From positions 19,715,001 to 19,779,000 of the forward strand of contig NC_063263.1 in assembly GCF_019578655.1 (NCBI RefSeq): 64,000 nucleotides of DNA. Direction: 5' to 3'. The notes beneath the pieces are model-generated. The model ran no database searches. It had not been told where the DNA came from and worked only from the letters and a program-made list of their open reading frames with translations. Positions 1-10,464 of the stretch are shown here, one piece after another. The translations under genes were made by a program, and so were the position numbers. This stretch comes from Ricinus communis. Taxonomy: Eukaryota > Streptophyta > Magnoliopsida > Malpighiales > Euphorbiaceae. How positions within the stretch are numbered: position 1 is the first letter of the stretch; the number at the start of each line of letters is the position of its first letter.

Positions 1-483
1 TGCCATAGTCCAAGACTTCTAAGATAAGCCTTCATTTTTACAGCCCATACATGATAGTTTTTGCCATTAAAGTGACGAGGTGCAAGGGAAGTGCTGCTAG
101 AAATCATTGGAAAAGAGAAAAGATGAAGCAAATCAACTAGAAACAAAATGATCTTTAGTTTTCTCTTTAAACACTCACACAGTTCTGCAAGATCAAGAAA
201 GTTCTCATACCATTTGTTGGCATGGAGCAGAAGTTTTATTTTTTTCTTCTCATTTTTTTCATTAGCTAATATAACATATTTATATAGGAGTTATGTTAGA
301 GGTTTGTTAACCAAACTTTCATGATTTAAGGAAGTTTGTCTATAAAAAATAAATTAGAAATAAACTCCTCCATATTTTACACTAAATATTAATTAAAATA
401 TTACCTAATATGATATGGAAAATAATAAAATATTTTATTATATCAGTACTTGCATCAAACATTATGGCATCATATCTCAATAG
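1..483. other. AT-rich non-coding DNA at window edge
   Basis: No supportable coding exon was seen. The last part leads into a decayed copia RNase H segment, so some of this stretch may be more deeply decayed element sequence. Confidence 0.4.
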
Positions 484-1020
484 TTTATCGGTGATTCTCT
501 CATTTCTTGGAAGTCCAAGAAGTAGAATACAATTTCTCGTTCATCCTTCGGACCCGAGTATCATGCCCTAACATCTGTCACCTGCAGTGGCTACTGTTTT
601 TTCTTCAAGACCTTCAAGTTTCTCATTCACAACCAACAAACCTTTGAGATCGATCGTCACATTGTTCGTCAGAAGCTGCTTGTTGGTTTGATTCGGTTGA
701 TGCCTATCGGCTTTTCTCATCAATTGGCAGATTGTTTTACAAAGGCTTTGCCTTCTACTTCTTTTTCCAATTCTATTTCCAAGCTGGGTATACACAAGGT
801 ATATACTCCAGCTTAAGGGGGGCTAATACAGCTTTAGTTATTTATGGTTTTTTCTGTTTATCTTGGTCAGTTTAGCATGCTGTGCATTTGTGTACACCTG
901 ACTAAGTTTCATTAGAGGAGTTAGTTAAGTTGTTAGCTTAATCAACTTAGCTTTGTATATAAGCAATTTTATTTCTTGTTTTCGTTAATGAGAATTATTA
1001 ATCTTTTCCACAAAACCTTC
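484..1020 (+). mobile_element. Ty1/copia 3' remnant: RNase H end, polypurine tract and part of an LTR
   Basis: The plus strand at 484-814 reads like the C-terminal end of copia polyprotein. FIGDSLISWKSKK is followed by a TAG where Gln is usual, then a damaged stretch, then the typical ending with HQLADCFTKALPS and SKLGIHKVYTPA. A purine-rich tract (cttaagggggg, about 812-822) follows at once, as expected before a 3' LTR. The next 200 bp contain a TATATAA motif at 956-962 and end near 1020, which fits an LTR fragment. No matching 5' part is in the window. The element is truncated and dead. Confidence 0.75.
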
Positions 1021-1465
1021 AGGAAAAGAAATTCAAGAGTACTGGAATCTGCAAGAATCGGATTAATGGAGCATTTAAATTTGTGGAGAGTTTAGTTTCA
1101 CCCAAGTCAAAACTTGATATTTTAAGTTTGAAGCACTAATGGAGCAATGGTGCTCTAAGCTAATACTAATAGCATAGTTTTCTTTTCTTTTTGTTTTTTT
1201 GTTTTTCCTTTTCAATTTTTGCACTAATTCCTTTCTCTCTGTTGAGTTACAATTCATGGATTTCAGACTTCTTATCAGCTTATTTGGGTTCATTTACAAA
1301 TCAGCATAATTGTTTAATTTTACAAATAAAACTTTCAACACTGAGAGATTGTTAACTATTTTGATAAATAAATGAACAAATAACACTTCACTCAATGGGA
1401 GAAATTGTCATCTAGCTCTTCACTGCAGATCTTACACATGAGAAAAGTAATCCATATCATATCAC
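1021..1465. other. Spacer and likely 3'UTR of the kinase gene
   Basis: AT-rich DNA downstream of the minus-strand kinase stop. It probably includes that gene's 3'UTR. No other feature was seen. Confidence 0.35.
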
Positions 1466-3968
1466 TCAACATGAATTTTGAATCAAGCTGCTTGATTCTG
1501 AAGAATCAATTAACATGGAAGAAGACTCTTCTCCATCATTTATGACTTCTTCTGGATATATAAAAGGCCTTGGAGGCAATTGCAGACTTTCCAAATCTCC
1601 TTCAAGCATCTCTATTACTTCGTTCATCGGAGGGCGATTGCTGGGTTTCATTTGTATACACCATAATCCTACCACAACCATCTTCTCAGCAATTTTATCT
1701 GACTCCTCCATTCCGTCCCCACCAGCGACAACCTTTCCACTAGAGACTTCATCATAAACCCAGAAAGGAAAGTAGCTTTCACTTGAATTTTCTATCAATG
1801 CATTCAATTTCTTCCTTTTCCCTGCCATTTCTAGTAACAACATCCCGAAGCTATAGACATCAGCTTTGCATGAGACATTCCCAATGTTTCTATAGAATAA
1901 CTCAGGAGCCATGTACCCTATTGTTCCCCTTGCTGCAGTGAGAGACTTAATGCTGTCTTTCGTTGCACATAGTTTCGCAAGGCCAAAATCAGAAATCTTG
2001 GGGACAAAGTTTTCATCAAGAAGAACATTGTGCGGCTTGATATCAAAATGTAGGATTTGCATATCACAATCTTGATGCAGGTACTTAATTCCACGAGCCA
2101 CTCCAAGAGAAATTTCAAATAGTTTTTCCCAGCTTAAGGATATGAATCCTTCACTAGGACGTAAGTAATTATCAAGAGATCCGTTAGACATGAAGTCATA
2201 TATAAGAGCACGCCTCGATCCATCAACGCAAAATCCAATCAGTTGCACTATATTGTTATGGTAAATCCTCCCTATGGTTGCAACTTCATTGATAAAATCC
2301 TGCCCATTAGTTGTAGACTTATTCAGCATCTTAATTGCAGCAACATGGCCACTGCGAAGTTTTCCTTTATACACAGAACCAAAGCCTCCTTCACCCAATT
2401 TTTCCTTGAAGCCTCCTGTCATTTTCCTAATGTCTGAGTAAGAATACCTTCCTGGCATCAAATTATTGTGACTTTGTAGGAAATCTTCAATTGTGGTGTA
2501 TCCTGATAAATGTCTCTTTCGCCATTTATAGATCAGAAATGCAAACACGAAAGGAGTCCCACATAAAGTCTTTGTGACACAATGGAATATGACTGTGCAT
2601 ACATTCAAATGAAAGAATATTAGTAGCTTTCAGAGTTATGTCAAAGTTGTAAATGTGGTCATGATTTTATTTACTTGATCTGTTGCTAACTCTTAACAAA
2701 AAAATCCATCCTATTTTGTTTACGGAAGCACTTGTTAGATGCCTGACAATGTAGTATCCTTCCAGAATTGTATTGAGAAATAAACGAAAAAATTTCAGGA
2801 TTCATACAGATTGAAAGAAAAGCGGTGGAACTCTTACCAAGGAGAACAAATACAGTAGGAACTGATGCTGCAAGAAACAAAGAAAAGTAAGTTGGAAGAC
2901 ATTCTAAATTGGAAACAAAACATTAGAATTAATAAAAAAAGATGGAGACAGAGCACTCACATTTAATTCTATAGAATTGTGCGTATATGTCCGAAGAGTC
3001 TTCATTGTAAATGTAAACAGTAAATCAGTAACAAAATCATAATTGCTCGACCCAAAAACAGAAAAAAGAAATTATGTACCATATAAGTAGATGCACTGAA
3101 TTCCGAAGTTGAGATAGCAAACTCTTCTGAAGTAACCTTGAAAGAAATAAATTAAAAAGGAAAATATATGAACAACAATAATTTGTGCAAGAAAAATTAA
3201 GGATGATGGAAAAACTCAGAATAGGCAAATTCTCTACTCACCACTTATGCATCGAATATTGTCTGTCTCGTCAGAATAGCAGCCTCTGCATTTGCCGCAG
3301 TAGATATTGTGCCAAGAAACCTCAAACCCATATGCCATCTCTCTATGAATTTCAACAAAGGACATGTCCTTATAATCCTTATCATGCAACATAACCATCA
3401 TTTCTAAGCTGCACATGCTCATAAAGTCCGTGGAATCCATCCCACCAATATTTACATAAGAATAGTACTCCTGATCATCATTAATGCAGGGAGCAGTGTC
3501 TATATAAAGAGAAGAGTTGACCACAGGGAAGGGGCACTTCATGAAAATCATCAGTTGAGATACTTTTGGTGTATATTCTGACCCATTCCATTTGGGTTTA
3601 AACAAGGTAAATGGATCCTCTAAACTGAAGTTATATTCAGTTAAAGGAAAAAGAGGAGTGGAGGAGCAATCATCTTTAACAACGCCAGGATCCACCAGTC
3701 GGATTGTGAAGTTGCTATAGTTGATTGCTCGAACATAGTATTTTCCTGCGTACAGATACAATATTGCTGTATTGTTTTCACAGGACAAGGTATATCTATG
3801 GTTCCCACAGTTTTTCGGATCGGTTTCTAGTCGAAAAGGGTAGCTAATGTTGTGAATGTTGCCGCAAGATGATGGGGTACAAAGATTGTCATCTCCAGTG
3901 CAAGTTTGGAGAAGTAGCAGTAAAGGAATGGCTGTGTACGTAGCAAAGAGGAGGTTCATTCTAAGCAT
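1466..3968 (-). CDS. LRK10L-type receptor-like protein kinase (GUB_WAK ectodomain)
   Basis: Modelled as complement join of 3242-3968, 2838-2867 and 1466-2592 (727+30+1127 nt, all in phase, 627 aa). I start at the first ATG (3968), because the longer open frame begins with TTG. Residues 1-25 form a signal peptide (run of Leu). A Cys-rich GUB_WAK_bind-like ectodomain with several N-glycosylation sequons follows, then a hydrophobic segment near 245-275 and a Ser/Thr kinase. Visible kinase motifs are the glycine loop [11 protein letters not shown], catalytic Lys in AAIKML (about 340), HFDIKPHN (about 434), DFG (about 454) and APE (about 481). HRD is replaced by HFD, so it is a non-RD kinase. The 30-nt micro-exon joins the two large exons exactly as in the neighbouring gene. 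Other small exons between 2870 and 3240 are possible (AG/GT pairs near 2970 and 3080) but not needed. Presumed plasma-membrane receptor in defence signalling; ligand unknown. Confidence 0.85.
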
Positions 3969-4537
3969 GATCGATGAAGGAAAAAGCAAGAGAAAGAGAG
4001 CAGTCTTTCTGGTAAAATAAAAGAAGGAAGAGTTGTGTTTCTTTCTGCATAAACCATTTTTCTGGCCTTAGAGCACCATGTCCATCAAAGTCAATAGTCT
4101 ATTCTGCTATGCTACGGGGACTTTGAACTTAGGGTTTAAAAATTAGAGCTAGAAAAAGCTTTACAATTCTATAAAAATTTTATAAAACATATTTACTTTA
4201 TATAAAATTTTTTATTTTCTAGTCGGGTGATATTTTAAGTATAAAAAGTAGATTTAAAATAAATGAAATTAAATTTTTTTATTTATATTTAAAAAGAAGT
4301 AGTTTTTTATATAAAAAGAATATTGAAAATATTATTAAATTTAATTTTAAAAATTTTACAAAATTTAATTAAATAATATTTGTCAATTTAATAGTTCATG
4401 GAGTTTTTTTTTTTTTTTTTCTTTTGCATGTTATATTCAGCAAGTGTCATTTATAAGTCCAATTGCTATTAATTTTACTTATCACCAGATTTTTAATAAA
4501 AATTAAAATTATTCATTATAAAACCATTATTAATATC

Positions 4538-4539
<2 letters not shown>

Positions 4540-4578
<39 letters not shown>
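4540..4578. repeat. (TA)n microsatellite
   Basis: An uninterrupted AT dinucleotide run of about 39 bp in the spacer between the divergent kinase genes. Confidence 0.95.
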
Positions 4579-4583
<5 letters not shown>

Positions 4584-7113
4584 TATAGAATCATTACAGT
4601 TGAAAATTTTTGTAAGAGAAATAATATACTTATTTTTTATTAATATACGGTGAGCTTTAGAATCAAATAAACCAAATTTCATGTAAATATAAATCTAATT
4701 GAACTACATTTGATTCTTTCATTTTTCAATTTTCCTTTTATTTTCTTTTTAAATTTTTGAATTAATTTTTTTTTTAATGTTTTTCAAAGCATTTGTCTCT
4801 GTACTATCTTTTAATTTTAGATGTATAAGACAGTGAAATATTTTATTTTGTTTATAATTTTTAAATTATATAAAAACCTACTTTAAAAATTAAATTTTAT
4901 TCAATATTAAATTTATTTTACTAATAAATATAAAAGTTTGGTTTGGTTCAACCAAAAAACATTTTTCTTGAGACTAAACTGAAAATAAATAATTTTAATT
5001 TTTAGAATTTTAAAATAATCCAAGTGGATTTGTAAATGATTTCAACCCCAACTAGAAGGTTTTTATGCCTCCAGTTACTTATATAAGAGAATATTGACTA
5101 TATATAAAAATATCAGATTTTAATTGAATTGATATGAATCTTCATATCTCACTACATCTTAATTTTGATGTTCATAGAAGAATTAACTAAGTTAAATTAT
5201 AATTCTTAATTTTTATTAAAAAATGCAGTTATTATAACAAAAATTATAAGAATATATAATAAACAAATATAATTTTATTATATTTATTATAAAATATAAT
5301 TTTTATAATTTTCAATTAAAATTTTAAATGTTTTACAATTTAAATCAGGTCAAATAAGGACTAGATCATATATAGAATGCTAATGAACTAGAACTATAGA
5401 CCAGCACAGAACTATTTCGACCCTTAATCATAAATTAAACTTCCTATGAAGGAATAAATTCACAGTTCAACCTCTAAACTATAGATACCAAATTAGTGGT
5501 TAAAGTCCGGTTCAAATGAGATAATTTCAAATTTTGAATCATTTCAGATTTAGCCATTTCAAGTTTGGAGTTTCTCGAGTTTGGATAATTTCAGATTTTG
5601 CTATTTTTTGAGTTCGAGTTAGGCTAGGTTCGTATTTTTATAGCCCAACTTTTTTTTCAGGTTCGAGTAAAATTTAGTTGAGGAAGCTTCGAATTTCATG
5701 TTGGATTTTAGATAAATTTATCATGTGAAAATTTTAAATTCATTTATTTGATTTTATGAATCTTATCTAGTAAAATTTTATATATTTAATTTTTCTTTTT
5801 ATAAATTTTTTAGTTAAAGAGTCAAAGTTTAAATTTTATATATTAATGGTAGACCATTTTCTGCCTCATCTGCATGGCCACCTCTTTGCTGAACTATCGT
5901 TTTTATTTATCTTGAATTTTTCTTTAAAAATTAAAAGAGAAACTAAAAATAATTTATTAAGTTTAAGAATAATTAATTTAATTATTAAGTTTACATACAA
6001 AAGTACTTCTGTTGATAATTTAAAAGATTTAAAATCCAAAATAGTGTGAACGTTAAAATCTATTTAACAATTTTTTATTATTAATTAAGTTCATTGACAT
6101 TTATTAAAAGCTTAAAATTATTAATTATTTTTTATTTAAAATATAATTTTATTTCAGTCTCAAAATATATTTCCTCATAAATAGAACATAAAACAATTTT
6201 TATTTATTTAAAAAATATAAATAGAAATTAAACTAAGTTATAAGATAACAAATGCGAAGATTTATTTCTTTGTTTAAATATTTTGATTTGATTATTTGTT
6301 AATATTTTATATTTCTTAATAATATATATATAAATTTAAACTAATTAGTTTATTTAATGATTAAGAATTTATAAAGTAATTTAAAAAAATTAAAAACCTA
6401 GATAGCATATTACAAAAGACATTTTCTAAAATTCTAATTAAAAATAAAATATATCAAGAAAGTTAGTATCAGAAGTAATTATATATATAACTAATCATGA
6501 TTTAGAACCGATTCATGACTGGCTTAAACCTTTGACCCGGTCTAGTAGTAAAGCTAAGACAAGTCAAAGATACAAACGAGATATAGGAATAACTGGGACC
6601 GGTCCATTCCATGACTAAGAGACATGGAGTGGGGCCCCCAAATGTAAATGGAACCGACTTGACTTATATGTTTGTTTACCCAAACACATGACTGAACCAA
6701 TAAAATTAAATAAATCAAACAGAACTATTCAAGTTCAGTTCTAATTTTTAGTAAATTTTTATATTTTTAAATAGAATCTACTTTTTTAATAGAACTTTAT
6801 AAATATTTTACTAATAGATGTAAAAAAATCTGGTTTTATTTAATCGAATTAAACTGTTTTTCAACCGAAAAGAAATAATTTTAATTTTTAAAAATTTAAA
6901 TAGGACCAAATTTCAGTTCGGGTCCCGTTTTATTCACGGTAGTAATTTCAACTATAATATAGTTCTTTATTAGCAACTAGAAATCTATGCTTAAAAATAA
7001 TAAAAAAATAAAAAAATGAAAAAAGAAAGAAAGAAAGATATGCTTTCTGATAGCCTTTCCCCAACACTTTCATCAAAAACTTAATAAGGCATTCTTGATC
7101 GTTTGAAGGTTAT

Positions 7114-7119
7114 ATGTAA
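7114..7119 (+). promoter_or_regulatory. Possible minimal uORF (ATGTAA) just upstream of the kinase start
   Basis: ATG followed directly by TAA, seven bases before the first in-frame ATG of the downstream kinase (7127) and 31 bases before the ATG at 7151. If it is transcribed, ribosomes would meet a start-stop codon pair first. AUG-stop elements regulate translation in some plant mRNAs, for example the boron transporter NIP5;1. Whether the transcript starts upstream of this point is unknown. Confidence 0.4.
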
Positions 7120-7126
7120 CTTGAAA

Positions 7127-9263
7127 ATGCCAAAAGAGAAAGAGGATAAGATGAATTTCCTCATTAGAAATGCTTTGGTATCCTTCTTTTTCATTCAAAT
7201 CATCTTTGTAGACCGTGGATTAGGCCTTAACAAAGATGACTGCAAAGAATCAAAATGCAGCCGCCACGGTCCAGCTATCCGATTCCCGTTCCGAATCAAG
7301 GGCCTGCAACCTGACCACTGCGCTTATCCTGAAGTTGGGTTTGATCTGTCTTGTACAGAGAAGAAGGAGACGGTGCTTGTGCTACCAAATTCAGTTAAAT
7401 TGTTGGTCAAAACGATAGATTATGCATCTCAAGTTATTCATGCAAGTGATCCTGAGAATTGCCTCCCAAGACAGCTTTCAAACCTCAATCTATCTGCTTC
7501 TCCATTCCAATATTTGGAATTGGACCAAAACACACAGAGTCATGTCTTGTTCAACTGTACATGGAGAAAAAATCCCTTCTTTCAGGTGCCTTGCCTGAGT
7601 GCTCCTAACTACCAAGTTTATATCTTCTCTAGTACTATTCGCATTGATAGCCCGGACCTAATGTATTGTACCAAGATGTATGACGTTTCACTTCCAGAAA
7701 ACATGATTTTCAGTAATGATTATGTTCTTCAATTGACCTGGTTTAATCCAAGTTGTGGGTCTTGCGCAATACAAGGCAAATATTGCAGATTGAAGGCTAA
7801 CAATACTCAACCCGAAACTGAATGTTCCGGCGAGCTTAAACGGATAACATGTACGTTTCTCTTCCACACTCATACTTCTGCTTTATTTTTCAAATTTAGT
7901 TTTGAATAATCTTTTCAGATATCTATCTTCAGACCCTAAAGGTCTGGATTTTTATATGCAACTTGAGTCTATTCTGTTAAGCAATATATCTTGATTAATT
8001 AATATTTTCCTCATGAGATTTTCTAATAATGTGAATGAATACCTTTTACAGGGGCAGCACCAAAGTTTCTTGTTACAGGTTAGTCGCTTAATGCTTCACA
8101 TAAGTGGATATTATGGGCGTAAATGGTCTTGACTAGGAATGTTCTTATCTGCAGGTATTATCTTTGGTATGCTTCTTGTAGTGCTAATGGGGTTTGCACT
8201 TTACCGCATCTACATCTTTGATAAAATAGAAAAGGAATATCAATCCAGGATAGAAAAGTTTTTGGATGATTACAAAGCTTTCAAGCCTGGAAGATATTCA
8301 TATTCTGATATCAAGAGGATCACAAATCAATTCAAGGAGGAATTAGGCAAAGGAGCTTATGGAACTGTGTTTAAAGGAAAGCTCTCTGATGAAATTCTGG
8401 TAGCAGTTAAGGTCCTTAACAACTCCAAAGGGAATGGAGAAGAATTTGTAAATGAAGTCAGAACGATAGGGAGAATTCATCATGCCAATGTTGTTCGCTT
8501 TATAGGCTTCTGTGCTGACGGATTTAGACGAGCTCTAGTTTATGAATACTTGCCGAATGATTCGCTAGAGAAATTCATATCTTCAGCAGATGCCAAGAAC
8601 CATTTTCTTGGCTGGAAAAGGTTGCAAGATATTGCTGTTGGTGCAGCCAAAGGCATTGAATATCTCCATCAGGGATGCAATCAAAGAATCCTCCACTTCG
8701 ACATAAAACCACAGAATATCCTGCTAGATCACAACTTCAATCCCAAAATCTCTGATTTTGGCCTTGCAAAGTTGTGTTCTAAGGATCAAAGTGCAGTGTC
8801 CATGACGACAGCTAGAGGAACAATTGGCTATATTGCTCCTGAAGTGTTCTCAAGAAATTTCGGCAATGTTTCTTTTAAGTCAGATGTGTATAGCTTCGGA
8901 ATGCTGGTGTTAGAAATGGTTGGGGGACGAAAGAGCGTAGATGGGAAAAATGAAAAAGGTCATATATACTTTCCAGAATGGATTTATAATCTTTTGGAAG
9001 TAGGAGAAGATTTGAGGCTGGAGTTTGAGGAAGAGGAAGATGCCATGATTGCAAAGAAACTTGCAATTGTGGGACTATGGTGCAGTCAGTGGAATCCAGT
9101 GGATCGTCCTACCATGAAAAGTGTTATTCAGATGTTAGAAGGGGAAGGAGACAATTTATCAGTACCTCCTAATCCATTTAGCTCTGTGAATCCCAGGAGA
9201 ATGAATGCAAGAATTCAAAGATATGTTGAACATGACTTGGGGGCTATTTTAGAAACAGAGTAA
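7127..9263 (+). CDS. LRK10L-type receptor-like protein kinase (GUB_WAK and WAK-associated C domain)
   Basis: Join of 7127-7850, 8052-8078 and 8155-9263 (724+27+1109 nt, in phase, 619 aa). The donor is gtacgt, the 27-nt micro-exon encodes AAPKFLVT, and the last exon opens inside the transmembrane helix GIIFGMLLVVLMGFALY (about 251-267). The N-terminus has a signal peptide (core ALVSFFFIQIIFV), a GUB_WAK-like Cys-rich region, and the WAK-associated motif CGSCAIQGKYCRLK near 220. Kinase motifs are GKGAYGTVFKG, catalytic Lys in VAVKVL (about 336), HFDIKPQN (about 431), SDFGLAKL and IAPE. HFD replaces HRD (non-RD). The long open frame starts at TTG (7103); 7127 is the first ATG, and 7151 is an alternative that gives a more compact signal peptide. 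It is head-to-head with the kinase at 1466-3968, which has a shorter Cys motif at the ectodomain end and belongs to a different subclade. Confidence 0.9.
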
Positions 9264-10464
9264 TCAAAGCCTATCCAAAAACTCTTTTGAAGTATGCATG
9301 CACACTTGCAGTAGCAATAACAGGGGTAAGATTGGAAGTTAAGGTTCTCTTCCATGCTTTCATTTATGTTATCGAATATAGATTAACTGTCCAATTTAGT
9401 ATTGGATTATAGATTCTGTTCTGTATACACATTTATTTATACAAATTTCATATTTTGTTAGTGATAGCAAATTTGGATTTGGTATCAAGTAGAGAGGACT
9501 TGTGCTTACACATGATTTAGGCAACAAAAGTATACATGATTTTCCTTTTTATTTAATTACTGTCTCATAATGCTTCACATATATGTAGAGTGGCATGCAT
9601 GGCTTCCACCTGTCGCTTGTATTTTTTTCTAAACTCCTTTAATTTTTGTTAATATATGATTTACCCCTGCTTATTCATATGCTCGCATTCTGATGGCCAT
9701 ATTATTCCTCCAGCTTCTCAGTCATGAAGCAGTTCCTGAATCCCACTGATATTACTATATCTCATAAACTGCAGGAGGTTCAAATTATGAGTATTCAGTT
9801 CAAGATTAAGTTTATCCTGACAAATTCCCAGGGATGCTTGGAAAGATCTAAACAATTAATCAACCAAATATGTTCTCAAATACACATTCTCAACTGTTAA
9901 AAGAAACAGGCAGCATTTTCTATCCTTGCAAAATAAACTACACATTGTTCAATGTAGCAACAATATCTGATCAAACATGAAGCTCTACATATATTTAACA
10001 GAGAAAGAAGTGAAAGAAATATGGAACCAAGGAATACACTCAAATGAATTACATTAACTCAAATACCAAATAAAAGAAAAGAAATTTGTTTGAGACAATC
10101 AATTTGCATTGAATAGAATCATAAGATGCAACAGAATTTTTTCAAACTTTACCATATGCAGTTAATCAAAGTGGTAAGACAATAAAGTGAAGGGAGAAAC
10201 TATTATTTGAGGCTAAACATAGAGGGGCTAAAAAGGAAGAGTTGTAAAAAGCTTTCTTGGTTGTATAACAAAGGAGTTGTACAGATTAAAAATCAGACTT
10301 CAAAAAGAATAAGATAATTAACCATATGAGATTAAAAATTTAAAAAAAAAAAAAAAAAAAAAACACCCTGATACATTTTATGTACAGAAGAATTCAGTAA
10401 ACATAGGGACAATCACTTAGTGAAGAGCATCAACTAGTATAGAAAGAAGAGAAAGGGTCATACA
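9264..10464. other. Convergent 3' spacer
   Basis: Lies between the tails of the plus-strand kinase and the minus-strand unknown gene and probably contains both 3'UTRs. A 23-bp poly-A run is at 10341-10363. No exon or recognised repeat was seen. Confidence 0.45.

Larger units (their letters stand above)
3969..7126. other. Divergent intergenic region between the two kinases
   Basis: About 3.2 kb of AT-rich DNA holding both promoters. A (TA)n microsatellite lies at 4540-4578. Segments near 4860-5060 and 6770-6950 look like diverged direct repeats of the same dispersed sequence (shared blocks around tttaccaataaatata-like and aataattttaatttttag). No coding exon is supportable; the short open frame at 5846-6049 lacks any recognisable feature. 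Confidence 0.5.

Noticed and set aside
2970..3130. Possible extra small exons in the first kinase gene
   Set aside because: AG/GT pairs exist, but their phases do not combine consistently; the three-exon model is already in frame and matches the neighbour gene.
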